A stretch of 63,470 nucleotides of DNA from Oscillospiraceae bacterium (GCA_017479425.1 JAFVCD010000008.1:1-63470), one strand, 5' to 3'. Shown: positions 36,309-46,028, counted from the first letter of the stretch. Numbers and translations are program-made. The notes: generated by a model from the letters alone, not told the origin.

Positions 36309-37616
36309 GTGCTGAAAACATTGCGTAATGCATGGAAGATCGTTGACCTGCGCAAGAAGATCCTCTTCACGCTTTTCATGATCCTCCTGTACAGACTTGG
36401 TAACGCGGTTCCTGTTCCCTACATCAACCGCGAGCTCCTCGCTGCGTACTTTGATCAGTTCTCCAACACCGTCCTCGGACTTTATAACGTCATGAGCGGA
36501 AGCTCCTTCTCACAGGCTACCGTTTTCGCTCTCTCGATCCAGCCGTATATCAACGCAAGCATTATCATCCAGCTTCTCACCATCGCCATCCCCGCCCTTG
36601 AGAGACTCTCCAAGGAGGGCGGCGAGGAGGGCAAGAAGAAGATCGAGCGCATCACCCGCTATTCCACCGTGGGCCTCGCTCTTCTCCAGGGCATCGGCTA
36701 CTACACCATCTGCCGCGCCAACGGCCTCGTTTCCACCAGCGGAATCTGGGAAGCTATCGTTATCGTTATGACCCTCGTGGCAGGCTCCTCCATCATCATG
36801 TGGATGGGCGAGCAGATCACTGAGTTCGGCATCGGCAACGGCATTTCGATCATCCTCTTCGTAGGTATCGTCAGCCGCGTTCCGGTCGCATTTGTCTCCG
36901 CGATCGGCACTATTACCTCTGCCGGCGCTGAGTGGTGGAAGTACCTCCTCATCTACCTCGGAGTGCTCATCGGCGCTATCGCGATGATCGTTCTTATCGT
37001 CATCGTCACCGAGGCTGAGAGAAGAATCCCCGTTCAGTACTCCAAGAGAGTTGTCGGCCGCAAGGTCTACGGCGGCCAGGCCACTCACCTGCCCCTCAAG
37101 GTAAATATGTCAGGCGTTCTGCCCGTCATCTTTGCCCAGTCTATCGCATCCCTGCCCGCAACCATCGCCGCCTTCATCGGCAAGACGAAGGATTCCGGCG
37201 GCTTCTGGGGCGGACTTCTGACCGTGTTCGACACCAACACCGTCCTCTACATGGTCATCTACTTCCTGCTCATCATCTTCTTCAGCTACTTCTACTCCAC
37301 GATCCAGTTCAACCCCGTCGAGGTCTCCAATAACCTCCGCAACAACGGCGGTTATATCCCCGGCTTCCGTCCGGGCAGACCTACTTCGGACTTCATCGCG
37401 AAGGTTCTGAACAAGGTGACCCTCTTCGGCGCCGTTTACCTCGGTATCGTCGCCATTGTCCCGCTTATCGTAAACGCGGTGAGCGAGACTGCCGCGCGCA
37501 GCGGAATCGCTGTCGGCGGCACCTCCCTCATCATTCTCGTAGGCGTTGCGCTTGAAACCGTAAAGGGCATGGAGGCTCAGATGGTAATGCGCAATTACAA
37601 GGGCTTTCTTGAATAA
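36309..37616 (+). CDS. secY: Preprotein translocase subunit SecY (GTG start)
   Basis: This is the pore of the Sec translocon. The 435-residue protein has ten membrane helices. The opening is LKTLRNAWKIVDLRKKILFTLFMILLYRLGNAVPVPYI, and the cytoplasmic loop RRIPVQYSKRVVGRKVYGGQATHLPLKVN and NNLRNNGGYIPGFRPGRPT are conserved. The start is GTG 36309, two bases after rplO stops. Standard position in the spc operon. Confidence 0.96.
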   Translation: MLKTLRNAWKIVDLRKKILFTLFMILLYRLGNAVPVPYINRELLAAYFDQFSNTVLGLYNVMSGSSFSQATVFALSIQPYINASIIIQLLTIAIPALERLSKEGGEEGKKKIERITRYSTVGLALLQGIGYYTICRANGLVSTSGIWEAIVIVMTLVAGSSIIMWMGEQITEFGIGNGISIILFVGIVSRVPVAFVSAIGTITSAGAEWWKYLLIYLGVLIGAIAMIVLIVIVTEAERRIPVQYSKRVVGRKVYGGQATHLPLKVNMSGVLPVIFAQSIASLPATIAAFIGKTKDSGGFWGGLLTVFDTNTVLYMVIYFLLIIFFSYFYSTIQFNPVEVSNNLRNNGGYIPGFRPGRPTSDFIAKVLNKVTLFGAVYLGIVAIVPLIVNAVSETAARSGIAVGGTSLIILVGVALETVKGMEAQMVMRNYKGFLE

Positions 37617-37632
37617 TTAAGAGGGAAAAGCT

Positions 37633-38268
37633 ATGAAGCTTATTCTTATGGGCGCCCCGGGTGCGGGCAAAGGCACCCAGGCCGAGATACTCTCCGAGAA
37701 GCTCGGCATCCCCACTATCTCCACAGGCAACATCCTGCGGGCTGCCGTTAAAGCCGGCACGCCCGTGGGACTTAAAGCCAAGGCGCTCATCGAGGCCGGC
37801 AGTCTTGTTTCGGACGATATTATAATAGGTATCCTCCAGGAGCGGCTCCAGCACGATGACTGCGCGAAGGGCTACATTCTTGACGGCGTGCCCCGCACTC
37901 TTGCGCAGGCAAACGCCATCAAGGACGCCGGGATCCACATCGACGCCGTTATCGACATCGACGTTCCCGACGAGGTGATAAGCCAGCGTATGACCGGAAG
38001 ACGCACCTGCCCCGATTGCGGCGGCACCTTCCACGTTCTCTACAACCCTCCCAAGACGGAGGGTGTGTGCGACCACTGCGGCGCCCGCCTGACGATCCGC
38101 AAGGACGACACTCCGGAGACCGTAAATCATCGCCTTGAGGTTTATCACCGCGAGACCGAACCGCTCCTCAAGTTCTACGACGACCTCGGACTTCTCGTTA
38201 AGATCGACGGCACGCAGGACCCCGAGCACACCTCGGCCTCAATTCTCTCGAAGCTGGAGGCTATTTGA
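37633..38268 (+). CDS. adk: Adenylate kinase, zinc-lid type
   Basis: It interconverts ATP + AMP and 2 ADP. The 211-residue protein has the P-loop GAPGAGKGTQ (about 7-16), NMP site TISTGNILRAAVKAGTPVG and GYILDGVPRT. The LID domain (about 122-160) carries CPDCGG and CDHCG, a four-cysteine zinc site typical of Gram-positive long adenylate kinases. The stop overlaps the map start. Confidence 0.97.
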   Translation: MKLILMGAPGAGKGTQAEILSEKLGIPTISTGNILRAAVKAGTPVGLKAKALIEAGSLVSDDIIIGILQERLQHDDCAKGYILDGVPRTLAQANAIKDAGIHIDAVIDIDVPDEVISQRMTGRRTCPDCGGTFHVLYNPPKTEGVCDHCGARLTIRKDDTPETVNHRLEVYHRETEPLLKFYDDLGLLVKIDGTQDPEHTSASILSKLEAI

Positions 38269-39026
38269 TGATCAGAGTCAAATCGCCGAAGGAAGTCGAG
38301 CTCATGCGCCGTGCGGGACGAATTACCGCGGCGGCCCGTGCATTAGCGGGCAAAATGGTAGTCCCCGGCGTAACAACCCTTGAAATAGACAAGGCAGTAA
38401 AGGCATTTATCAAGTCACAGGGAGCTACTCCGACCTTCCTCCACTACGGCGGATTTCCCAAGAGCGTGTGCATCTCGATAAACGACGAGGTGATACACGG
38501 TATCCCGGGACCGCGTGTGATAAAGGACGGCGACCTTGTTAAGATCGACGTCGGAGCTACGAAGGATGGCTTCGTGGGCGACTGTGCCGCCACGTTCATT
38601 GCAGGCACTGCTACCGAGGAGGCGAAGAGGCTCGTCGAAGTCACACGACAGAGCTTTTTCGAGGGCATCAAATTTGCCAGACCTGGCTGCCGGGTCTCCG
38701 ATATCGGAGCTGCCGTCCAGAAATATGTTGAAGCGAACGGATTTTCCGTTGTGCGCGATTACGTCGGTCACGGCGTGGGCGCTGTGCTTCACGAGGATCC
38801 CGAGGTACCCAACTATGGCGTGCCGGGACACGGTCCCAGACTCGTCAAGGGTATGACGATCGCGGTCGAGCCGATGGTTTGCGCCGGAGGCTACGCCGTG
38901 AGGGTGCTGGATAACGATTGGACTGTCGTAACTGTCGACGGCTCCATGGCGGCGCACTATGAAAACTCACTTCTCATCACGGACGGGGAGCCTGAGCTCC
39001 TGACAGTTTGCGAGGAGGAAATCTGA
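38268..39026 (+). CDS. map: Methionine aminopeptidase, type I
   Basis: It removes initiator methionine. In the 252-residue protein the metal ligands are seen in order: H79-type GGFPKSVCISINDEVIHGIP, D in KIDVGATKDGFVGDCAATF, H in YVGHGVGAVLHEDPEVPNYG, and E in AVEPMVCAGG and MAAHYENSLLIT. ATG 38268 overlaps the adk stop by one base with GGAGG 7 bases upstream; a TTG one codon earlier is less likely. Confidence 0.96.
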   Translation: MIRVKSPKEVELMRRAGRITAAARALAGKMVVPGVTTLEIDKAVKAFIKSQGATPTFLHYGGFPKSVCISINDEVIHGIPGPRVIKDGDLVKIDVGATKDGFVGDCAATFIAGTATEEAKRLVEVTRQSFFEGIKFARPGCRVSDIGAAVQKYVEANGFSVVRDYVGHGVGAVLHEDPEVPNYGVPGHGPRLVKGMTIAVEPMVCAGGYAVRVLDNDWTVVTVDGSMAAHYENSLLITDGEPELLTVCEEEI

Positions 39027-39028
39027 AT

Positions 39029-39298
39029 ATGGTTCAGGTTTCAGACTTGGTCCGCTCGATAAACGGCAGGGACGCCGGAAAAGCGTTCTTCGTCGTCGGA
39101 GTGGACGGAGAAATGGCGCTGATTGCGGACGGACGGGGCAGGCGCCTCGAAAATCCCAAGCGCAAAAAGGTAAAACACCTCGAATTTTTGACAGTGAGCA
39201 GCGGCAGAACCGCAGAAAAGCTCCGTCAGGGTGAGAGAGTGACGAACAGCGAAATCAGAAGAGCGATCGCAGATATGTGCGGCAGCTCCGAAGCGTAA
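39029..39298 (+). CDS. KOW-domain RNA-binding protein
   Basis: This small protein of unknown exact role is found between map and infA in many Clostridia. It has 89 residues, with a KOW/L14e-like strand set ([53 protein letters not shown]) and a short C-terminal helix. GAGGAGG precedes ATG 39029; codons before it overlap map. Likely ribosome- or RNA-associated. Confidence 0.85.
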   Translation: MVQVSDLVRSINGRDAGKAFFVVGVDGEMALIADGRGRRLENPKRKKVKHLEFLTVSSGRTAEKLRQGERVTNSEIRRAIADMCGSSEA

Positions 39299-39311
39299 GG
39301 AGGTATGCAGA

Positions 39312-39530
39312 GTGGCAAAATCGGACGAAATTGAGATCGAGGGTACCGTAGTTGAGTCGCTTCCGAATACGATGTTCAAGGTCGATATCGGCAATGGGCA
39401 CGTGATTCTGGCGCATATTTCCGGCAAGCTTCGTATGAATTTCATCAGGATACTGCCCGGCGATAAGGTCACGGTTCAGATGAGCCCGTATGATCTTACA
39501 CGCGGAAGAATCACCTGGAGAAGCAAGTAA
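39312..39530 (+). CDS. infA: Translation initiation factor IF-1 (GTG start)
   Basis: This OB-fold factor binds the 30S A site. It has 72 residues: [71 protein letters not shown], shown here in overview as a complete canonical protein. GTG start with AAGGAGG upstream. Confidence 0.96.
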   Translation: MAKSDEIEIEGTVVESLPNTMFKVDIGNGHVILAHISGKLRMNFIRILPGDKVTVQMSPYDLTRGRITWRSK

Positions 39531-39593
39531 TCCTGATACATTAAAACAAACAACCCACAGAAGTTAAATTCGCCTCAGATGAAAGGAAGGTAA

Positions 39594-39713
<120 letters not shown>

Positions 39714-39734
39714 GAAAGGAGACTAAGCTAAGTT

Positions 39735-40103
39735 ATGGCAAGAATATCCGGCGTTGACCTGCCCCGTGAGAAGAGGATCGAGATCGGCCTCACTTATGTT
39801 TACGGCATCGGCAGAACAAGTGCAAAGAAAATACTCGAGGCCACCGGTATCGACCCCGATACCCGCGTTAAGGACCTCACCGAAGACCAGGAGGCTGCAC
39901 TCCGCGAGGTCATCGACAAGAATTACGTAGTTGAGGGCGACCTCCGCCGTGCCGTCGCACTCGATATCAAGCGCCTGACCGAGATCGGCTGCTACCGTGG
40001 CAATCGCCATCGCAGAGGTCTTCCCATTCGCGGTCAGAGATCCAAGACGAACGCGCGCACCCGCAAGGGCCCGAAACGCACGATCGCTAACAAGAAGAAG
40101 TAA
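39735..40103 (+). CDS. rpsM: 30S ribosomal protein S13
   Basis: This head protein contacts tRNA and bridge B1. The 122-residue protein has [39 protein letters not shown] and [28 protein letters not shown]. Confidence 0.97.
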   Translation: MARISGVDLPREKRIEIGLTYVYGIGRTSAKKILEATGIDPDTRVKDLTEDQEAALREVIDKNYVVEGDLRRAVALDIKRLTEIGCYRGNRHRRGLPIRGQRSKTNARTRKGPKRTIANKKK

Positions 40104-40118
40104 GGGAGGGATATACAC

Positions 40119-40523
40119 ATGGCTGCACAGAAACAGGTCAAGGGCAAGGTAAGAACCAGACGCCGCGAGAGAAAGAATATCGAAAAGGGTCAGGTGCATA
40201 TCAGCTCCAGCTTCAATAACACAATGGTAACCGTTACCGATATGAACGGTAACGCGCTCAGCTGGGCGACTGCCGGCGGAATGGGCTTCCGTGGATCCAG
40301 AAAGTCCACCCCGTTCGCCGCTCAGACCGCCGCCGAGACTGCTGCGAAGGCTGCTATGGAGCACGGTCTTAAGACTGTCGAGGTCTATGTAAAGGGCCCC
40401 GGCTCCGGACGCGAGGCCGCTATCCGCGCACTGCAGACCGTCGGTCTCGAGGTAACCCTCATCAAGGACGTTACCCCGATCCCCCACAATGGCTGCCGTC
40501 CGCCCAAGCGCCGCAGAGTCTAA
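40119..40523 (+). CDS. rpsK: 30S ribosomal protein S11
   Basis: This platform protein has 134 residues, with [47 protein letters not shown] and the C-terminal [15 protein letters not shown]. Normal length and spacing. Confidence 0.97.
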   Translation: MAAQKQVKGKVRTRRRERKNIEKGQVHISSSFNNTMVTVTDMNGNALSWATAGGMGFRGSRKSTPFAAQTAAETAAKAAMEHGLKTVEVYVKGPGSGREAAIRALQTVGLEVTLIKDVTPIPHNGCRPPKRRRV

Positions 40524-40544
40524 TAACGGAAAGGAGAAAGTAAG

Positions 40545-41156
40545 ATGGCAAAGAATATGCAGCCCATCGTCAAGCGCTGCCGTGCGCTTGGCATTTCGCC
40601 CGCCGTTATGGGTTACACTGAGAAGTCCAAGTCCACTTCCACCAAGCGCAACCCCGGCGCGCAGAGAAGAGCTAAGAAGAGCGAGTACGCTATCCAGCTC
40701 AACGAAAAGCAGAAGGTCAAGTTCATTTACGGCATCCTCGAGAGACAGTTCCGCGCTTACTATGAGAAGGCGGAGCGCTCCGCAGGTGTAACCGGTGAGG
40801 TCCTCCTCACCACCATCGAGCGCCGTCTCGACAACGTTATCTATCGCCTTGGTCTTGCCAATACCCGCAAGGAGGCTCGCCAGCTCGTCAATCACGGTCA
40901 CTTCACCGTTGACGGACACAAGTGCAACATCCCCTCCTTCCTCGTAAAGCCCGGTATGACTATCGGCGTCAAGGAGTCCAGCCGTAGCCTTCCCAAGTTC
41001 AAGGCTATGATGGAGGCCGATTCCTTCCGCAACGTACCGAAGTGGCTCGATTACGATGCCAACAAGGGCGAAGGCAAGGTCGTAGCGATGCCCGCGAGAG
41101 ATGATATCGACTTCGAGGTCGCAGAGCACCTCATCGTCGAGTTGTACTCCAAGTAA
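40545..41156 (+). CDS. rpsD: 30S ribosomal protein S4
   Basis: This assembly initiator binds 16S rRNA and in some bacteria autoregulates the alpha operon. In the 203-residue protein the S4 RNA-binding domain is RRLDNVIYRLGLANTRKEARQLVNHGHFTVDGHKCNIPSFLVKPG. The N-terminus (AKNMQPIVKRCRALGISP) lacks the usual zinc-type cysteine set, having a single Cys. Confidence 0.96.
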   Translation: MAKNMQPIVKRCRALGISPAVMGYTEKSKSTSTKRNPGAQRRAKKSEYAIQLNEKQKVKFIYGILERQFRAYYEKAERSAGVTGEVLLTTIERRLDNVIYRLGLANTRKEARQLVNHGHFTVDGHKCNIPSFLVKPGMTIGVKESSRSLPKFKAMMEADSFRNVPKWLDYDANKGEGKVVAMPARDDIDFEVAEHLIVELYSK

Positions 41157-41227
41157 TCGCTTTGAGCCCTCAGTATTCCGCATCTACCGCCGCTTTATCG
41201 GCACATTTTTAAGGAGGGTAATAATTA

Positions 41228-42178
41228 GTGATAGAAATTGAAAAGCCCCGCATCGAATGCGAAGAAACGCCCGGCGACGACTCCTACGGCAAATACGTCG
41301 TGGAGCCGCTCGAGCGCGGCTACGGTATAACCCTCGGCAACGCGCTCAGACGCATCCTGCTCTCCTCACTGCCCGGCACCGCCATTACGAGCGTTAAGAT
41401 CAATGGCGTCCAGCACGAGTTCACCACGATCCCCGGCGTCAAGGAAGACGTCACTGAGATCGTTCTGAACCTCAAGAGCATCATCGCAAAGCTGCACTCC
41501 GACGGCGAGAAGACCGTATTTATCGATGCCACAGGCGAGGGCGAGGTCACCGCGGGTGACATCAAGACGGACAGCGATGTCGAGATCCTCAATCCGGAGC
41601 TCCACATCTGCACGCTTGCCGCCGATGCCAACATCCGCATGGAGCTTACGCTTGACCACGGCCGCGGCTATGTTTCCGCCGAGCGCAACAAGGCGATGAA
41701 GCAGCCCGCCATCGGCGTGATCCCCGTTGACTCCATCTATACCCCCGTCACGAAGGTCAATTACTCCGTCGAGAATACCCGCGTTGGTAATATGACGGAC
41801 TTCGATAAGCTCACCCTTGAGGTCTGGACCGACAGAACCATCTCCGCGAGAGACGCTGTTTCCCTCGGCGCAAAGATCCTCTGCGACCACTTCACGCTTT
41901 TCACCGACCTCTCCGAGACCGCAGGCTCCAAGAGCCTCGTGGTCGAGAAGGCCGAGACCCAGCGCGACAAGGTCCTCGAAATGACTATCGAAGAGCTCGA
42001 CCTCTCCGTCCGCAGCTTCAACTGCCTCAAGCGCGCCAACATCAACACCGTCGAGGAGCTCGTTCAGAAGACCGAGTCCGAGATGATCAAGGTGCGCAAC
42101 CTCGGACATAAGTCCCTTGAGGAAGTTGTACACAAGCTCGCAATGATGGGACTGAGCCTCGCCAGCGAGGATAATTAA
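41228..42178 (+). CDS. rpoA: RNA polymerase alpha subunit (GTG start)
   Basis: This dimer scaffolds RNA polymerase assembly. In the 316-residue protein the N-terminal dimer domain has [31 protein letters not shown]-type sequence (here [12 protein letters not shown]...). The C-terminal domain [34 protein letters not shown] binds UP elements. GTG start with AAGGAGGG 10 bases upstream. Confidence 0.97.
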   Translation: MIEIEKPRIECEETPGDDSYGKYVVEPLERGYGITLGNALRRILLSSLPGTAITSVKINGVQHEFTTIPGVKEDVTEIVLNLKSIIAKLHSDGEKTVFIDATGEGEVTAGDIKTDSDVEILNPELHICTLAADANIRMELTLDHGRGYVSAERNKAMKQPAIGVIPVDSIYTPVTKVNYSVENTRVGNMTDFDKLTLEVWTDRTISARDAVSLGAKILCDHFTLFTDLSETAGSKSLVVEKAETQRDKVLEMTIEELDLSVRSFNCLKRANINTVEELVQKTESEMIKVRNLGHKSLEEVVHKLAMMGLSLASEDN

Positions 42179-42217
42179 AAGTTTGAACTGATCTTTCTGT
42201 AAAGGAGGAAAATACCA

Positions 42218-42559
42218 ATGACCGGACCCCGTAAGCTCGGCAAGACCACCGATCAGCGCATGGCGATGCTCCGCCAGCAGGTCACCGACTTCCTTGATAC
42301 TGGCAAGATGGAGACCACCATCTCCCGCTGCAAGGAGATCGCTCCCCTCGCCGAGAAGATGATAACTCTGGGCAAGAAGAACACTCTTGCTTCCCGCCGT
42401 CAGGCACTCGCTTTCATCACCCGCGAGGATGTCGTGACCAAGGTTTTCGCTGAGCTCGCTACCAAGTATGCAGACCGCGAAGGCGGCTACACGAGAGTAA
42501 CCCGCACCGGCGTTCGCCGCGGCGACAGCGCCGAGATGGGCGTTGTTGAGCTCGTATAA
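42218..42559 (+). CDS. rplQ: 50S ribosomal protein L17
   Basis: This is the last gene of the alpha operon. The 113-residue protein has RKLGKTTDQRMAMLRQQVTDFLDTGKMETTISRCKEI and the C-terminal GGYTRVTRTGVRRGDSAEMGVVELV. A strong terminator follows. Confidence 0.97.
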   Translation: MTGPRKLGKTTDQRMAMLRQQVTDFLDTGKMETTISRCKEIAPLAEKMITLGKKNTLASRRQALAFITREDVVTKVFAELATKYADREGGYTRVTRTGVRRGDSAEMGVVELV

Positions 42560-42577
42560 GGCTTAATTAAAGACGAG

Positions 42578-42610
42578 ACCCCCTGGGAAAACTCCCGGGG
42601 GGTTTTATTA
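42578..42610 (+). terminator. Terminator of the ribosomal superoperon
   Basis: Stem ACCCCCTGGGA / TCCCGGGGGGT followed by TTTTATTATATT. Confidence 0.9.
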
Positions 42611-42681
42611 TATTCGCATTAATATATTGTGCGGTGGTCGACCAACCGCAAATCTACGCAGTACATAAAAAAATATATTCC

Positions 42682-42710
42682 GCGCATAATACCCATTGGG
42701 TGATTATATA
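42682..42710 (+). promoter_or_regulatory. Possible forespore (SigG-like) -10 of spoVAC
   Basis: CATAATA (42685-42691) fits the SigG -10 consensus, but a clear -35 is not visible at 17-18 bases. The downstream GGGTGATTATATATG matches that of the small frame at 6248. Confidence 0.4.
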
Positions 42711-43153
42711 TGCAGATGACAAACGCGCAGTACGCGAAATTAGTTGAAAAACGCGCGCCGAAGTCCAAAACGGCGCTCAACGTGATGAAGGCATTTTTTG
42801 TCGGAGGCGCGATATGCGTTGTCGGACAGCTCATTCGCGGCTTCTGGCTTATGCTTGCCGATGAGATCGCCGCCGGAACGCTCACAAGCGTGACTCTCGT
42901 AGGACTCGGAGCGCTCCTGACCGCGCTCGGGGTCTATGATAAGATCGCAAAGCACGCCGGTGCGGGGACTCTCGTGCCGATCACCGGCTTCTCCAACGCG
43001 ATCTGCGCTCCGGCGCTCGAATTTCGTACCGAGGGGCTCATCACAGGTACCGCCGTCAAGATGTTCTCTATCGCGGGGCCGGTCATCGTCTACGGCACAC
43101 TCGCCTCCGTCGCATACGGCGTGGTTTTGTGGCTCATCGGGTTGACAAGATAG
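42710..43153 (+). CDS. spoVAC: Stage V sporulation protein AC homologue
   Basis: In sporulating Firmicutes SpoVAC is a membrane channel component for dipicolinic acid uptake into, and release from, spores. The 147-residue protein matches closely: PKSKTALNVMKAFFVGGAICVVGQLIRGF, then membrane segments, then ITGFSNAICAPALEFRTEGLITGTAVKMFSIAGPVIVYGTLASVAYG. In model genomes spoVAD and spoVAE follow directly; here a nitroreductase follows instead, so the gene stands alone. Confidence 0.88.
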   Translation: MQMTNAQYAKLVEKRAPKSKTALNVMKAFFVGGAICVVGQLIRGFWLMLADEIAAGTLTSVTLVGLGALLTALGVYDKIAKHAGAGTLVPITGFSNAICAPALEFRTEGLITGTAVKMFSIAGPVIVYGTLASVAYGVVLWLIGLTR

Positions 43154-43170
43154 ATTGCACGCGATATAAT
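43142..43170 (+). promoter_or_regulatory. SigA promoter of the nitroreductase-DUF3990 pair
   Basis: -35 TTGACA (43142-43147, inside the end of spoVAC) and perfect -10 TATAAT (43165-43170) are 17 bases apart. Confidence 0.9.
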
Positions 43171-43198
43171 ATAGCAAAACATAAAAAGAGGTTGAGCT

Positions 43199-43999
43199 AT
43201 GAGCATACTTGACACAATCCGCGCGCGCCGCAGCGTCCGAACCTTCGACGGCGCAGATCTTCGCGCCGAGGATTTAGAGAAAATCGAAGAGTGCGCGAAA
43301 AACGCCTCAAATCCATACGGCCTTCCGATCGAATGGCGCATTCTCAGCGCCGGAGATGGGCTTTCAAGCCCGGTGATCGTGGGCGCACAGCGCTTTATCG
43401 CGGGAAAAATGCGCCGCACTGAGCACGCCGAGGAGGCGTTCGGCTACTCCTTTGAGAAGATCGTCCTTCTCTGCGAAGAGCTCGGGGTCGGCACGACGAT
43501 AATCGCCGGAACGATGGACAGAGGCGCGTTTGAGCGCGCGATGGGGCTTGAGAGCGGCGAGGTCATGCCCTGCATGAGCCCGCTTGGCTACCCCGCAAAG
43601 AAGATGAGCATCCGCGAGGGCATGATGCGCGCAGGCATCAAGGCGGATACGCGCCTCGGCTTCGGTGAGATCTTCTTTGACGGCGCGTTCGACAAGCCTC
43701 TTGCAGACGGCGGCGCTATAAGTGACGCGCTTGAGGCGGTGCGGCTCGCGCCATCGGCGGTCAATAAGCAGCCGTGGAGAGTTGTGATAGAGGAAAACGC
43801 CGCGCATTTTTACATTAAGCACGCGCGCGGCTACGGCGCCGGAACGGGCTGGGATATGCAGAAAATCGACCTCGGTATCGCGCTCTGTCACTTTGAGCTT
43901 GCGATGCGCGAGATGGGCTTTGAGCCGCGCTTTGAGCTTGGCGATCCCAGCGTGAGCGCGCCGGAGGGCGTGGACTACATAGCCACGTTCAGGTGGTAA
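43199..43999 (+). CDS. Nitroreductase-family FMN protein (TM1586 type)
   Basis: This is a probable flavin-dependent oxidoreductase of unknown substrate. The 266-residue protein has the typical opening ILDTIRARRSVRTFDGADL and the FMN-contacting segments ASNPYGLPIEWR and RLAPSAVNKQPWRVV. The layout, with the nucleotide-binding PSAVNKQPWR in the second half, matches the larger tandem type rather than the 200-residue NfnB type. A 1-base gap separates it from the next gene, and a strong promoter precedes it. Confidence 0.82.
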   Translation: MSILDTIRARRSVRTFDGADLRAEDLEKIEECAKNASNPYGLPIEWRILSAGDGLSSPVIVGAQRFIAGKMRRTEHAEEAFGYSFEKIVLLCEELGVGTTIIAGTMDRGAFERAMGLESGEVMPCMSPLGYPAKKMSIREGMMRAGIKADTRLGFGEIFFDGAFDKPLADGGAISDALEAVRLAPSAVNKQPWRVVIEENAAHFYIKHARGYGAGTGWDMQKIDLGIALCHFELAMREMGFEPRFELGDPSVSAPEGVDYIATFRW

Positions 44000-44000
44000 T

Positions 44001-44564
44001 ATGAGAGTTTATCACACCGGCTTTGACGTTATCGCCGCGCCGGACATTCGCCGCGGCAGGGCGAATGCGGACTTCGGGCAGGGCTTTTACCTCTCCGACA
44101 GCGAGGAGTTTTCGCGCCGCTGGGCGCGCGAGAGGCGCGGAATGACGACGTATCTCAACGCCTACGAGCTCGACATCGCGGGGCTGAAGGTGAAATATCT
44201 CCCGCGCGGTGAAGAATGGTTCAGATACATCTTCGATAATCGCCGCTTCGCGCCCGATTCGCTTGCGGAGTACGACGTTATCATAGGCGCGATCGCGCCC
44301 GACACGATCTACGACACCTGGGGCATACTCACAAGCGGACTCATCGACGATAATACAGCGCTCGGCGCGCTTATGCTCGGCGGCGAGTACACGCAGGTCG
44401 TCATAAAGAGCGAAAAAGCCGCCTCCGCGCTCACCTTTCTCGGCGCAAGGGAGCTAAAAGGCGAGGAGATTGCGGCGTGGAGAGCGACAGTGCGCGAGGA
44501 GGAGAGGGCGTACCAATCGGCGCTGTCAGAATTGCTCGGAAGCGTGTCGGATATACTTAATTAA
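44001..44564 (+). CDS. DUF3990-family protein
   Basis: Function not established. The 187-residue protein has the family hallmark at the N-terminus: VYHTGFDVIAAPDIRRGRANADFGQGFYLSDSEEFSRRWA. A start with Y-H, then DFG-x-GFY, then W-A, is reminiscent of the NAD-binding strand of ADP-ribosyltransferase-like folds. From memory, members often pair with small DUF3791 proteins as suspected toxin-antitoxin modules. No DUF3791 gene is visible beside it; instead it follows the nitroreductase by one base. Confidence 0.7.
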   Translation: MRVYHTGFDVIAAPDIRRGRANADFGQGFYLSDSEEFSRRWARERRGMTTYLNAYELDIAGLKVKYLPRGEEWFRYIFDNRRFAPDSLAEYDVIIGAIAPDTIYDTWGILTSGLIDDNTALGALMLGGEYTQVVIKSEKAASALTFLGARELKGEEIAAWRATVREEERAYQSALSELLGSVSDILN

Positions 44565-44566
44565 GC

Positions 44567-44595
44567 TTGACAAACCGCGCCTTTGGGCATATATT
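44567..44595 (+). promoter_or_regulatory. SigA promoter of the MATE exporter gene
   Basis: -35 TTGACA (44567-44572) and -10 TATATT (44590-44595) are 17 bases apart. Confidence 0.85.
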
Positions 44596-44627
44596 TATAT
44601 GACTTAACAATCCCGAAAGGCTGAAAA

Positions 44628-46028
44628 ATGGAAAAAACAGTTAAAAAACGGGCGACGATAATGACCGAGGGCTCAGTCGTCGCCCATCTTGTCGCCTTCT
44701 CACTGCCGCTGATGGTCGGCTACATATTCCAGCAGGCGTACAATATGGTCGACTCCATCACGGTCGGCAAATACGCCTCAATGACGGCGCTCGCCGCCGT
44801 CGGCAGTGTGGGCAACATAAGCTACACCCTCATCGGCGCGTTTATGGGACTTGCAAACGGCGCCGGCGTTGTCATAAGTCAGCACTTCGGCGCGAGAGAG
44901 GACAGAAGAGTTCACGAGGCGGTGCATACCGCGATGGTGCTCGCGCTCGCCTTTGGCGTGGCGTTCACTGTTCTCGGTTATTTCTTCGCGCCCGCGATGC
45001 TGCGCCTTACAAACACGCCGGACGACGTTTTCCCGGAGGCGACGGAGTATCTGCGAATTTACTTCGCGGGCAGCATCGGACTGCTCGTCTACAACCTCGG
45101 CACCGGAATTCTTAACGCCGTCGGCGACGCGAAGAGGCCGCTGTACTTCCTCGTCGCCTCGGCTGTCGTCAACGTCGTGCTCGACGTTTGGTTTGTGAAG
45201 TACCTCAGATGGGGCGTTGCCGGAGTCGGCTGGGCGACTGTCATCGCCGAGCTTGTGAGCGCCGTGCTTGTTGTGTGGACTCTGATGACGAGCGACGAGA
45301 GCTACCGCCTCGAGCCGCTTAAAATGCGAATCTACCGCCCGATGCTCCGCAGGATCGTGCAGATCGGACTGCCGTCGAGCATTCAGCAGATGCTCGTTTC
45401 GTTCTCGAACACCTTTGTGCAGAGCTACATAAACTCGTTCCAGACCGCGTGTATGGCGGGGTGGGGCGCATACACGCGCATCGACGCCTTCACCGCCGTG
45501 CCGCAGCAGGCGCTGGGTCTTGCGACAACGACCTTCGTCGGGCAGAACATCGGCGCGGGCAACCGCGAGAGAGCGAAAAAGGGTACGCTCGTCGCGTTTA
45601 TTCTCACAGTTGCCTCGGTCGGAATTGTCGCGCTCGCGCTTGAGATATTCGCAGAGCCGCTCATCGGACTGTTTGTAGAAACAGACGGCGCGGACGCCGC
45701 CGTCGCCGCGGAGACGATCAATTACGGCGTGATTTTCCTGCGGGTGATCTCGCCGCTGAACCTGCTGCTCGTCGGCAACAGCGTGCTCTCCGGCGCTCTG
45801 CGCGGCGTGGGCGATACGAAGATACCGACTGTCATTCAGATAATGAGCTTTATTGTGATCCGACAGATCTACCTTGCGATAGTGAGCCGGATGACCACCG
45901 ACCCGATTTTCATCGGCGTGGGCTATCCGATCGGCTGGGGTATATGCTCCGCGCTCCTCGCGGTGTATTATTTCTGCTCCGGCTGGGAGAAGAGGATGCT
46001 GAGGGTAACGGACAAGAGCGAGGAATAA
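44628..46028 (+). CDS. MATE-family multidrug/metabolite exporter
   Basis: This Na+- or H+-driven efflux pump lies in the cytoplasmic membrane. The 466-residue protein has about 12 membrane helices in two homologous halves. Family features are FSLPLMVGYIFQQAYNMVDSITVGKYASMTALAAVG near the start and PQQALGLATTTFVGQNIGAGNRERAKKG at the second half. The substrate cannot be inferred. It has its own promoter and lies alone. Confidence 0.9.
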   Translation: MEKTVKKRATIMTEGSVVAHLVAFSLPLMVGYIFQQAYNMVDSITVGKYASMTALAAVGSVGNISYTLIGAFMGLANGAGVVISQHFGAREDRRVHEAVHTAMVLALAFGVAFTVLGYFFAPAMLRLTNTPDDVFPEATEYLRIYFAGSIGLLVYNLGTGILNAVGDAKRPLYFLVASAVVNVVLDVWFVKYLRWGVAGVGWATVIAELVSAVLVVWTLMTSDESYRLEPLKMRIYRPMLRRIVQIGLPSSIQQMLVSFSNTFVQSYINSFQTACMAGWGAYTRIDAFTAVPQQALGLATTTFVGQNIGAGNRERAKKGTLVAFILTVASVGIVALALEIFAEPLIGLFVETDGADAAVAAETINYGVIFLRVISPLNLLLVGNSVLSGALRGVGDTKIPTVIQIMSFIVIRQIYLAIVSRMTTDPIFIGVGYPIGWGICSALLAVYYFCSGWEKRMLRVTDKSEE

